A DNA stretch of 64,000 nucleotides from Membranihabitans marinus (GTDB lineage Bacteria; Bacteroidota; Bacteroidia; Chitinophagales; Saprospiraceae), in the NCBI RefSeq assembly GCF_021729155.1, contig NZ_JAJQYA010000003.1, positions 124,001 to 188,000 on the forward strand, in the 5' to 3' direction. The first letter of the stretch is position 1; the number at the start of each line of letters is the position of its first letter. A program made the position numbers and the translations under genes. The notes under the pieces were generated by a model. That model saw only the letters and a list, made by a program, of their open reading frames with translations, was not told the origin of the DNA and ran no database searches. Of the stretch, positions 9,029-17,392 are shown one piece after another.

Positions 9029-11020
9029 TTAGTCTAAATAGGGTTGTAATATTTTTTGAACGGCTTTTGCAATGTTGGTGCCAGGACCAAAGATTAAGTA
9101 AACCCCTTGTTCGATCAATGCCTGGTGATCTTGTTCGGGAACTATTCCACCTAGAATTACTTTAATGTCCGTGGAATCTAAGTCTTTGAGAGCAGTAATG
9201 GTTTCTGGAACCAAGGCGTTGTGACCACCTGCTAGCGAAGAAATACCTATAAAGTGAACATCGTTTTCTACGGCCTGTCTGGCTGCTTGTTTTGGATTCT
9301 GAAAAAGAGGTCCTAAGTCGACATCGAAACCGAGGTCAGAAAAACTACTGGCTATAATTTTCGATCCTCTGTCGTGGCCGTCCTGACCCAGTTTGACTAC
9401 GAGAATTCTAGGTCTACGACCTTGTTTTTGTTCAAAACTTTCTACCATTTTTCTGGCAGTAATATAGTCGGTATTGTCTTTCATCGTGGGACCGTAAATA
9501 TTGCTTACATGAAATGATTGTCCTTTATATCGACCGAAAATCTCTTCCATACAGAGGGATATTTCTCCTAAGGTTGCTCTAGCTCGGGCCGCTTCTACTG
9601 CATAGGTTAAAATGTTGTTTCCCGGATTGCTACAAGCTGATTTTAACGCTGACAAGGTTTCATTTACTTTTTTCGAGTCGCGACTGTTTTTTAAGTCTTG
9701 TAGTCGTTGAGTCTGGACCTCATATACCATGTGATGATCAATAGACCTAACGGTTTCGCTTTGGTGATTGTCGGTTACCATCATATTTAATCCAATAATG
9801 GGAAAAGTTTTATTTTCGATCTGAGCCTGTCTCAGTGCTGCGGCTTGTTCTATTTTTGCCTTGGCTATCCCAGACTTGATCGCTTGGATCATACCCCCAC
9901 TTTTTTCTATTTCGGCGATGTGATTTTTAGCTTCTTGATATAATTGTCTGGTTCGATCTTCTACTATGTTCGAGCCCGACCAAGGGTCGATAGCAGCGGT
10001 GACCTTACTGTGTTTTTGTAGATATAATTGAGTGTCCCTTGCTATTTTGGCGGAATAGTCAGAAGGTAGTGCTAGGGCTTCATCGTAAGAGTTGGTATGC
10101 AGAGATTGTGTGCCACCCCATACTGCAGCTAGGGCTTCTATGGTAGTGCGGGTAATATTGTTGAGCGGTTGTTGTGCCGTCAGGCTCCAGCCACTGGTTT
10201 GGGAATGGGTTCTAAGTCTTAAACTGTGGGTTTTTCTGGGATTGAATTGAGCCAGTGATTCTGCCCACAACCATCGTGCCGCTCGCAGTTTGGCTATTTC
10301 TGTAATGCAGTCCATCCCAATACCCCAAAAAAAGGAAATGCGCGGGGCAAATTCATCGATATCCAATCCCGATTCAATAGCGGTCTTAAGATAAGTCAGC
10401 CCATTGGCTATGGCATACCCTATTTCTAAAGATGCCGGAGCTCCAGCTTCGTGTAAGTGGTAACCACTCACTGATATGGAATTAAATTGTGGCATATAGT
10501 CCTTGCAATAGCCCATTATATCTGCAATGATGCGCAGAGAGGGTTCCGGGGGATAAATGTATGTATTGCGGACAAGAAATTCTTTGAGGATGTCATTTTG
10601 AATGGTTCCTTTTAATAATTCTAGTCCTACGCCTTGTTCTTGGGCGGCTACTATATAAAATGCTAATATAGGGATGACGGCACCATTCATGGTCATAGAA
10701 ACCGACATCTTATCCAAGGGAATATCTTGAAACAAGAGTTTCATATCCTCAACCGAATCTATGGCTACCCCAGCCTTGCCAATATCGCCCTTGACCATCT
10801 CATTGTCGGAGTCATAACCTCGATGGGTCGGTAGGTCAAAGGCCACAGATAGTCCCTTTTGTCCTGCGGCAAGATTTTTCTTGTAGAATGCATTACTCTC
10901 CTCTGCGGTAGAATATCCTGCGTATTGACGAATGGTCCACGGACGTCCTAAGTACATACTTGCATAGGGGCCGCGAATGAAGGGCGGTAATCCAGCCTGA
11001 GTGATCGGTGTTGTGGACAT
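9029..11020 (-). CDS. Methylmalonyl-CoA mutase, catalytic (large) subunit type, short N terminus
   Basis: An adenosylcobalamin-dependent mutase interconverting methylmalonyl-CoA and succinyl-CoA in propionate and odd-chain metabolism. The TIM-barrel substrate domain (residues 1-535) includes RPWTIRQYAGYSTAEESNAFY, with the Tyr that separates methylmalonyl- from isobutyryl-CoA mutases, and RTHSQTSGWSL. The B12 domain follows, with the cobalt-binding motif D547-G-H549-D-R-G552, an SSL motif and a GG loop. At 663 residues it lacks about 50-60 N-terminal residues seen in 710-750-residue family members. An in-frame TAG two codons upstream of the ATG rules out a longer start. No small subunit or mutase chaperone gene is next to it. 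Confidence 0.93.
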   Translation of the reverse strand: MSTTPITQAGLPPFIRGPYASMYLGRPWTIRQYAGYSTAEESNAFYKKNLAAGQKGLSVAFDLPTHRGYDSDNEMVKGDIGKAGVAIDSVEDMKLLFQDIPLDKMSVSMTMNGAVIPILAFYIVAAQEQGVGLELLKGTIQNDILKEFLVRNTYIYPPEPSLRIIADIMGYCKDYMPQFNSISVSGYHLHEAGAPASLEIGYAIANGLTYLKTAIESGLDIDEFAPRISFFWGIGMDCITEIAKLRAARWLWAESLAQFNPRKTHSLRLRTHSQTSGWSLTAQQPLNNITRTTIEALAAVWGGTQSLHTNSYDEALALPSDYSAKIARDTQLYLQKHSKVTAAIDPWSGSNIVEDRTRQLYQEAKNHIAEIEKSGGMIQAIKSGIAKAKIEQAAALRQAQIENKTFPIIGLNMMVTDNHQSETVRSIDHHMVYEVQTQRLQDLKNSRDSKKVNETLSALKSACSNPGNNILTYAVEAARARATLGEISLCMEEIFGRYKGQSFHVSNIYGPTMKDNTDYITARKMVESFEQKQGRRPRILVVKLGQDGHDRGSKIIASSFSDLGFDVDLGPLFQNPKQAARQAVENDVHFIGISSLAGGHNALVPETITALKDLDSTDIKVILGGIVPEQDHQALIEQGVYLIFGPGTNIAKAVQKILQPYLD

Positions 11021-11167
11021 GTTTGACTAACTTTCTACTATATTACTAAATATTCAGTAATTCCTCTATTTTACATCCAACAAAATCCAAACAGATAACC
11101 TTTCCTTTACTATTTTTTTTCTATAAATTACACTATAAATAGGTTGCTCTTTGGGTCGATATGGACA

Positions 11168-12568
11168 TCAATGACCAATTTGCTGTTTTCGCAACAGGGA
11201 AAAACAGTTTGGATCTGGATTCTCAGGTAAGGAGGCTTGCCAATTTTCTGCCATTGCCAATAATTTTTTGGTCTTGACTATGTTGATATGTGCTATATTC
11301 TTTTCCTCTGAAGTAGATTTTTTTAAATTGTACAATTCGTATCTATGCCCTCTTTTGGTGGTTAAGAGTTTCCATTTTCCTTGTCGAATTCCTATTTCCG
11401 CCCAATTGTTAATGTGATTGGAGCATGCAGAATTCCATGTCCAATATATTGGAGATTTCCTTTTAAAGGATTTGCCATATATGGCTTTGGTTATATCGAT
11501 ACCATCGAGAATGTAATCTGCGGGCAATGGGATCTTGGCCATATGTAGTAGAGTGGGGTAGAGGTCAACTCCTGTGACAATGGTTTTTCGGTCGATAATG
11601 CCCATGGGTATTTGACCTGGCCAGGATATAATAAAAGGCACATTAATTCCTCCTTGGTACAAAGATCTTTTCCGACCTCTTAATGATGCATTCGATCCCA
11701 CTGAATAATATCTTCCCAGTCCTGCACCTATTGAGATGTCTCCGGTGAATTTAATACCGGATCCAATGTCATCGGGCCCATTGTCTGAGGTGAAGATGAC
11801 AATGGTGGATTCATTTAATTCGAGGTCTTCCAAGGCTTGTAATAGTCTACCTATGGCGGCATCGGCTTCCGCTATTACAGCGGCATAAACACGTTGTTGT
11901 TCCGTTAAGTGTTTGTATTTTTCTAGATATTCTGGTTTTGGAAAGTGGGGGGTGCTGGGTTCGTGGATCCAGACATTGATGTAAAACGTTTCATGCTGAT
12001 GATTTTTAATAAAGTCGATCGCCGCATCGCATGTATTTTCGGGGTTTAAATATCGACCACTTCCATTGAATACTGCAGATGTATCGAATCCATATAATTT
12101 TGGATGGGGGGCGTCGGTAATTTGATTGTTTGATAAATGCCATTTACCAAAATGTCCTGTTTTGTAACCGTTTTGTTGCAATATTTTGGGTAAATGAGGG
12201 AGGCTGGGATTCAGCCAATCGGGCATTTTTTTCGAAATATGATGTTGTATTGATGAAAATTGTTGATGTATTGCATTTCGCGCAGGATATTGCCCTGTTA
12301 AAAAGGCCGTCCTGCTTGGGCTGCAAATAGGGCTATTGGAAGTGAATTGATAGAAATCCATGCCCCTTGATGCCAATCCATCTAGGTGAGGTGTCTCAAT
12401 CCAATTATTACCATGACAGGACAAATCTCCCCAGCCCCAGTCATCGGCCATGATAAACACTATATTTGGTGGTTTTGCACCAATTATATTAATGTAGTAA
12501 AGTGAAAATGCAATGATTAGTAAAATTCTATATAGTCTCATAGGCCAATTATTAAGGAATGACCGCAA
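11168..12568 (-). CDS. Secreted sulfatase (formylglycine-dependent, arylsulfatase-like)
   Basis: A 466-residue exported sulfatase. A signal anchor/peptide covers about residues 8-31. The metal-binding Asp pair is in FIMADDWGWGD (D42, D43). The maturation motif CSPSRTAFLTG places the formylglycine-forming Cys at 82. A conserved GHFGKWHL segment and a TSDNGP motif (second metal site) follow. It probably releases sulfate from a polysaccharide or small sulfated glycan in the periplasm. It stands alone, 4 kb from the first polysaccharide locus. A formylglycine-generating enzyme is not in the window. Confidence 0.92.
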   Translation of the reverse strand: MRSFLNNWPMRLYRILLIIAFSLYYINIIGAKPPNIVFIMADDWGWGDLSCHGNNWIETPHLDGLASRGMDFYQFTSNSPICSPSRTAFLTGQYPARNAIHQQFSSIQHHISKKMPDWLNPSLPHLPKILQQNGYKTGHFGKWHLSNNQITDAPHPKLYGFDTSAVFNGSGRYLNPENTCDAAIDFIKNHQHETFYINVWIHEPSTPHFPKPEYLEKYKHLTEQQRVYAAVIAEADAAIGRLLQALEDLELNESTIVIFTSDNGPDDIGSGIKFTGDISIGAGLGRYYSVGSNASLRGRKRSLYQGGINVPFIISWPGQIPMGIIDRKTIVTGVDLYPTLLHMAKIPLPADYILDGIDITKAIYGKSFKRKSPIYWTWNSACSNHINNWAEIGIRQGKWKLLTTKRGHRYELYNLKKSTSEEKNIAHINIVKTKKLLAMAENWQASLPENPDPNCFSLLRKQQIGH

Positions 12569-12823
12569 TAATGTCTAGAATATACATAAAATAATGGAGA
12601 TTTCAAAGGTTAATTGCGTTTATAGTAAAAACAATCAGGGCTTGTTGGTTTATTTGTGTAAATAAAATTATTTCATTTGCAGTTAAATATAATTTTATTT
12701 TCATTTTTTGAGGATAGAGTATGGGGTATTTTGAGGTAAAGTTAAATTTCATAAAAGTTTTTACTTAATATCGATGCTAATGTTATTTCTTTGTAGGCTA
12801 ATGAAATTTTAGTTTTCAATATT

Positions 12824-14092
12824 ATGGTGAATTTTAAGCGGTTTGAATTGGACAATGGACTCAAGGTAGTCTTACACAAAGACGAAGACAGTACCTTGGT
12901 GGCTGTCAACGTTTTATATAATATTGGATCTAAAAATGAAGATCCTGAAATGACAGGTATTACCCACTTGTTTGAGCATATGATGTTTACTGGGACACAG
13001 TTGGTTCCAGATATCGATGATTTGCTTCAAAATGCTGGGGGGGAAAACAATGCCTTTACCAATGCTGACTACACCAATTACTACAGTTATGCCCCAGTCA
13101 ATAACTTGGGACTATTGATGGCCATAGAGGCCGATCGCATGTTTCAGCTGCAGTTGACCAAAGAGAAGTTTAAGATTCAAAAGAATGTAGTCATTGAAGA
13201 GTTTTTTGAGACCTGTCTAAATCAACCTTACGGAGATGTTTGGCATTTGCTTTCTGGAATGGCCTATAAAAATCACCATTACCAATGGCCGACTATTGGG
13301 AAGAATCCAGAACATATAAAAAATATAGATTTAAAGGATTTAATTAAATTCTATGATTATTACTGCCCCAATAACGCCATATTGTCGATTGGAGGTAATA
13401 TCGATTACGATGAAGTAGAAGCTGAGGTGAGGAGGTTATTCGGAGCTGTGCCAGCCAAGGAATTTAGTAAAAACCTGCCTCAGACTGAGCCGGTTCAGAT
13501 CGGGAACCGAAGCCAAACCGTGCATAGAAATGTACCAACTCCTGCTCTGTATATTGGATTTGCCATGCCGGAGCGAAGCCACATAGACTACTATATTTTG
13601 GATATGTTAACCGATTATTTTGCTGAGGGGGAGGGATCTTTTTTATGGAAAAGATTGGTAAAAAAAGAACAGATTTTCAGTTATATAGATACATGGGTAG
13701 TTGGTTCAGCCGATCCCGGTTTATTGGTTATCGAGGGTAAATTGTCGGAGGGCATGAGGTTTGATACGGCTATAGAACAGGTGAAGAAGGCAGTCAGTGA
13801 TTCCATTAGAGAATTGTCGGATCGAGAGATCGGAAAGATAAAAAATCGGATTCGGACCAATTTAATTCAATCCAGAACCAATATTTTAAGTAAGACCATT
13901 AGTCTTGCATTTTTTGAAATGTTGGGTGATATTGATTTGATCAATCGAGAAGAGGAAATCTATCGCTCTATTTCCAAATCTGATATGGTGAATTGTGCCA
14001 TAAAATATTTGGATTTCAATCGCTGTAATACTTTAATCTATGATGTGAATCCACAAATGGCTGATGTCAGTCCGACGATCAACCCAGATTAG
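12824..14092 (+). CDS. M16 family zinc metallopeptidase (pitrilysin/PMP-like)
   Basis: A 422-residue peptidase of the processing-protease type. The inverted zinc motif HLFEH is at residues 48-52 (ligands H48 and H52, catalytic E51), and the further Glu ligand is in VVIEEFFE (122-129). There are two M16 domains, residues about 1-190 and 200-410. No signal peptide is seen with this start, although the second methionines do not offer one either, so it may be cytoplasmic. Bacteroidota often encode M16 proteins in pairs, one active and one not; here the active type stands alone. The 255-bp gap upstream is AT-rich and shows no other gene. Confidence 0.9.
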   Translation: MVNFKRFELDNGLKVVLHKDEDSTLVAVNVLYNIGSKNEDPEMTGITHLFEHMMFTGTQLVPDIDDLLQNAGGENNAFTNADYTNYYSYAPVNNLGLLMAIEADRMFQLQLTKEKFKIQKNVVIEEFFETCLNQPYGDVWHLLSGMAYKNHHYQWPTIGKNPEHIKNIDLKDLIKFYDYYCPNNAILSIGGNIDYDEVEAEVRRLFGAVPAKEFSKNLPQTEPVQIGNRSQTVHRNVPTPALYIGFAMPERSHIDYYILDMLTDYFAEGEGSFLWKRLVKKEQIFSYIDTWVVGSADPGLLVIEGKLSEGMRFDTAIEQVKKAVSDSIRELSDREIGKIKNRIRTNLIQSRTNILSKTISLAFFEMLGDIDLINREEEIYRSISKSDMVNCAIKYLDFNRCNTLIYDVNPQMADVSPTINPD

Positions 14093-14290
14093 TAAATTGT
14101 AGAATGTCGCGGCCTTTTTGGAAGTGAAGTAGAGTTGGCTATTCAATAAATAATATATTTTTTTAACAAATTAAGGTTTGGGTTAAGACTTGGTTCGGGA
14201 TGTTTATTATATTGTTGGATAACCGATTACACGTTTATAACAAATGTGTAGTATGACTAAATAATCCATTATATGATCGAATATTAAGAT

Positions 14291-15649
14291 ATGAAAGAGC
14301 TATGTCTATTTCTTTTAGTATTGACCTGTCCTTGGCTCCTTCATAGTCAAGAGGTTGTCAAAACAAGTGACTATCTATTGTCCTCAGCGGATATGGAATT
14401 TTTGGAGAAACTGGCTAGTGATATTGTTGAGGGATCTCGCATTTATCCAGGACAAAAAATTGTTGATCATTTTGGACCCAATAATACTGGCGGGGTATTG
14501 ATCCAACCCGGTGCCAGTGCCAGCTATCCATCTTTTTGGATTCGAGATTATGCCATGTCATTGGAATCAGGCTTGATGAGGGAAGCAGAGCAAAAACACA
14601 TGTTGTTATTGACAGCGGCAAAACAGGCCGATCAAACTTGGATTACGAAAAATGGCAGTATGGTTCCATTGGGTAGTATAGCCGATCATATCCGAATTGA
14701 CGATGGTCTGCCTATTTATTTTCCAGGCACCTATGATTATATAGAGCAAGGGAATCGAAAGTTTGGCTTATTTCCACCTTATGGGGATCAATTTTTCTTT
14801 GTAAATATGGCTTATCACTATGTGGAATCAAGTGGAGACCATGACCTTTTGATGGAGGAAGTAGAGGGCATGCGTCTGATTGATCGATTGATATTGGCTT
14901 TTCATTTACCTCCGTCTCGATTAGACAATCATCTAGTGGTGACAACCGAAGAATTTCGCGGTGTTGATTTTGGATTTAGAGATGTTATCACGATTACTGG
15001 TGATTTGAGTTTTCCTTCACTGTTAAAATATCAGGCAGCACTCGATCTCGCTCAATTATGCGATGCTATTTCATGGCGAGAAAAGGCTGTGAAATATAAA
15101 GCCATTGCGGCTAAAATTAAGGCGGATTTTCCCTCTGTTTTTATGGATGATCGGGGAATGATCAGAGCTTCTACGGGTAAAAGTAAGCAAGCCGATGTCT
15201 GGTCGACGGTGTTGGCGATCTATCTTAATGTTCTAGATGGTGAGTTGGCTGATAGGACCAGTGCTTTTTTAGCGGAATCCTATCGCAATGGCCATTTGGC
15301 CTATAAAGGACATATTCGTCATGTATTGACAACTGATGATTACAGTGAAGATTCTGCTTGGGAGATTTCGATGGCTGCCAAAAATACCTATCAAAATGGA
15401 GCCTATTGGGCCACACCTACAGGGTGGACTTGTGTTGCTATTGCGCGAACAGATTTGTCAATGGCCAAACAATTGGCCTCAGATTATATCACAGAATTAA
15501 GGGCGAATGATTATCGTAAAAATCAAGATCAAGCTGCTCCATATGAATGTATTCACCCCTCTGGATATCGGCAAAATCAAAAATACATGACTTCGGTGAC
15601 CTGTCCATTGGCTGCCTTTAAAAGAGGAATAAAAGTGAGGTCTAAGTAA
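14291..15649 (+). CDS. Secreted protein of the six-hairpin (alpha/alpha barrel) glycosidase-like type
   Basis: A 452-residue exported protein with a signal peptide ending near LLHSQE (about residue 20). I do not recognise a specific glycosidase family. Helical, aromatic-rich segments such as SFWIRDYAMSLESG (about residues 82-95), a WSTVLAIYLNVL stretch, GAYWATPTGWTCVAIARTD (about 375-395) and a C-terminal PYECIHPSGY resemble (alpha/alpha)6-barrel enzymes acting on sugars. The acidic residues of the WIRD and YSEDSAWE segments are candidate catalytic groups. It lies directly before the sigma gene of locus 1, convergent to it, with 35 bp between stops. That gap contains a 12-bp perfect palindrome at 15656-15667. 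Confidence 0.6.
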   Translation: MKELCLFLLVLTCPWLLHSQEVVKTSDYLLSSADMEFLEKLASDIVEGSRIYPGQKIVDHFGPNNTGGVLIQPGASASYPSFWIRDYAMSLESGLMREAEQKHMLLLTAAKQADQTWITKNGSMVPLGSIADHIRIDDGLPIYFPGTYDYIEQGNRKFGLFPPYGDQFFFVNMAYHYVESSGDHDLLMEEVEGMRLIDRLILAFHLPPSRLDNHLVVTTEEFRGVDFGFRDVITITGDLSFPSLLKYQAALDLAQLCDAISWREKAVKYKAIAAKIKADFPSVFMDDRGMIRASTGKSKQADVWSTVLAIYLNVLDGELADRTSAFLAESYRNGHLAYKGHIRHVLTTDDYSEDSAWEISMAAKNTYQNGAYWATPTGWTCVAIARTDLSMAKQLASDYITELRANDYRKNQDQAAPYECIHPSGYRQNQKYMTSVTCPLAAFKRGIKVRSK

Positions 15650-15684
15650 TGCAGCTTTCGCGCGAAAAGTCGATATTTTCCTTT

Positions 15685-16209
15685 TTATGGCTGAAACAAT
15701 TCCAATAGGATAAAGATTTGTAGGAGGTGGGCAGCACTCAATCCGCCACGGACCACTTTCAATGCTTTGACCAAATGGTTTTTAACCGTATTGGGAGACA
15801 AATCTAAGGTCTGACCGATTTCTTCGAGCGACATACCTTGTTGTCTACTGAGGACATAAATTTCTTTTTGTCTGGGGGGTAAAGTATCTAATAAAGCTTG
15901 AATTTCTTCTTCCAATTCTTTTTTATAGATATCACGCATGACGGTATTGACATGTCTTTCCATTTCTTGCCATACAGATTCTTGGTATTTTTTCTCTGTC
16001 GCCAATCTTCTGTAATGATTGTTGAGATGATTGCGAGCCAATGTGAACAGCCAAGCGTCAATGTTGTCAACAGATTGAATCTTATCTCTTTTTTGCCAAA
16101 ATTTGATAAAAACATCTTGGGCTAGATCTTCGGCTAGGGATTTGATCTTGACGTGTTTAATAAAAAAATCGTAAAGAAACGCCCTGTAATTTTCATATGC
16201 ATTTTCCAT
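15685..16209 (-). CDS. ECF RNA polymerase sigma factor, FecI-like (locus 1)
   Basis: A 174-residue sigma-70 family factor of the extracytoplasmic-function type. Region 2 covers about residues 5-70 (AEDLAQDVFIKFWQ and NIDAWLFTLARNHL). Region 4 covers about 110-160 with an HTH, MSLEEIGQTLDLSPNTVKNH. A short hydrophobic C-terminal tail (LLQIFILLELF) is unusual but is shared with its paralogue at 31.1 kb, from which I count only 24 differences over 174 residues. It is divergent from its presumed anti-sigma (FecR) with 222 bp between. It should direct transcription of locus 1 once the SusC signal reaches FecR. Confidence 0.93.
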   Translation of the reverse strand: MENAYENYRAFLYDFFIKHVKIKSLAEDLAQDVFIKFWQKRDKIQSVDNIDAWLFTLARNHLNNHYRRLATEKKYQESVWQEMERHVNTVMRDIYKKELEEEIQALLDTLPPRQKEIYVLSRQQGMSLEEIGQTLDLSPNTVKNHLVKALKVVRGGLSAAHLLQIFILLELFQP

Positions 16210-16316
16210 AATACATTATTTAATAGATAACATAATATATGGCATAGAATACATTGGAATTGTGGTAAGTGCAGGTTAAAGGTATTCTATTTTCTTAAAT
16301 TTTAAAAAAATAATGT

Positions 16317-16369
16317 AAAATTAACTAGTCCTAATCTTTTAGCACCGTGTCGATGTATATAGAAGGTGG
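16317..16369 (+). promoter_or_regulatory. Conserved 53-bp upstream element, candidate ECF-sigma promoter for fecR-susC-susD (locus 1)
   Basis: The block matches 42 of 53 positions, with no gap, to 31718-31770 in front of the second fecR. Identity is concentrated in TTAACTAGTCCTAA and in TATAGAAGGTGG. In both copies an AAC is followed by exactly 22 nt and then a (T/C)GTCG, a layout like ECF -35 (AAC) and -10 (CGTC-type) boxes, although the spacing is longer than usual. It lies 63 bp before the fecR start. The promoter role is inferred. Confidence 0.5.
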
Positions 16370-16431
16370 TTCAGAATCATTGAAATAGGAAGTGCAAAAA
16401 TCCGCTACACCTTGAATTAAATAAAGAAATA

Positions 16432-17370
16432 GTGAAAGAAAAGCAAGAAGAATTTACTTATTTATTGGGGAAATACCAAGCTAATGCACTCGAAAATGAG
16501 GAGTATATTGAGTTCTTAGTTCAGCTAAATGGAGATGAAGCAGATGATGCTATTTTGCAATCTGCCAAAGAAGATTGGTCGGAATCTAAAATTATTTTGC
16601 AGCGAATTCAGCAAAAAGCCGTTCGGAGAAAAAGACAAATTCTTTGGACTAGATTGACCGTGGCTGCAAGTGTCCTCGTTTTATTGGCCATGTATATGTT
16701 TTGGCCTTCCACTACTGAATCATTGCCTACGGTGAATTATGCTACTCAATATGGTGAAACCAAAAGCATAGAGTTGCCAGATGGAAGCAAGGTTTTATTA
16801 AATGCCAATTCTAAATTGACTTGGGATCCATCCTGGGAAGAAACAGGAAGTCGTCAGGTAACACTAGCTGGGGAGGCATTTTTTGATGTGGTTCAAACTC
16901 AAGACAAAAAGTCATTTGTAGTAGAAGCAAATAAAGTCCGAGTAAAAGTATTGGGTACAAGTTTTAATGTGCGCAGCAGACCTCATAATGCAGATGTTTT
17001 TCTAGAATCGGGTAAAATAGATTTGGCTATTAAAGAGTCAAATGAAAAGGAATTTACCTTGTTGCCCGGTGATTATATCAGTTATGATGAAGCGGCTCAA
17101 GAAATATTGAAAAATAGTGAAAATACGCTGTCTAGTAGGGCCTCCTGGGTCAATGGAATGTTGGATTTTCAGAATAAAAATTTGCCAAATATCCTTCATC
17201 GAATTGAAGAATTGTATGGCGTTCATTTTTCTGTCGAAAATCCTGAGTTAATAGAAAAGAGAATGGATTTATCCCTGCCTTATTCCGATTGGGAGCTTAT
17301 AAAGCAAGCCTTAGAAATATCCTTACAAGTAGATTTTACAGAACAGAACGATACGATTATAGTTAAGTAA
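16432..17370 (+). CDS. FecR-type anti-sigma factor (locus 1)
   Basis: A 312-residue inner-membrane anti-sigma/signal relay. The cytoplasmic part (residues 1-75) would hold the FecI-like sigma. One membrane helix follows (about 80-95, ASVLVLLAMYMFWP). The periplasmic FecR domain (about 105-215) has LPDGSKVLLNANS and GEAFFDV, and the C-terminal domain (about 240-312) is of the DUF4974 type that contacts the transporter's N-terminal domain. The start is GTG at 16432; the paralogue at 31835 begins with ATG at the equivalent place. susC follows after 22 bp. Confidence 0.92.
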   Translation: MKEKQEEFTYLLGKYQANALENEEYIEFLVQLNGDEADDAILQSAKEDWSESKIILQRIQQKAVRRKRQILWTRLTVAASVLVLLAMYMFWPSTTESLPTVNYATQYGETKSIELPDGSKVLLNANSKLTWDPSWEETGSRQVTLAGEAFFDVVQTQDKKSFVVEANKVRVKVLGTSFNVRSRPHNADVFLESGKIDLAIKESNEKEFTLLPGDYISYDEAAQEILKNSENTLSSRASWVNGMLDFQNKNLPNILHRIEELYGVHFSVENPELIEKRMDLSLPYSDWELIKQALEISLQVDFTEQNDTIIVK

Positions 17371-17392
17371 TAGGAAATTAAATAAAACAAGT

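Noticed and set aside
15656-15667. 12-bp palindrome TTTCGCGCGAAA between convergent genes as a terminator
   Set aside because: It has no loop and no T run, so it cannot be called a Rho-independent terminator. It could be a protein-binding site, but nothing supports one.
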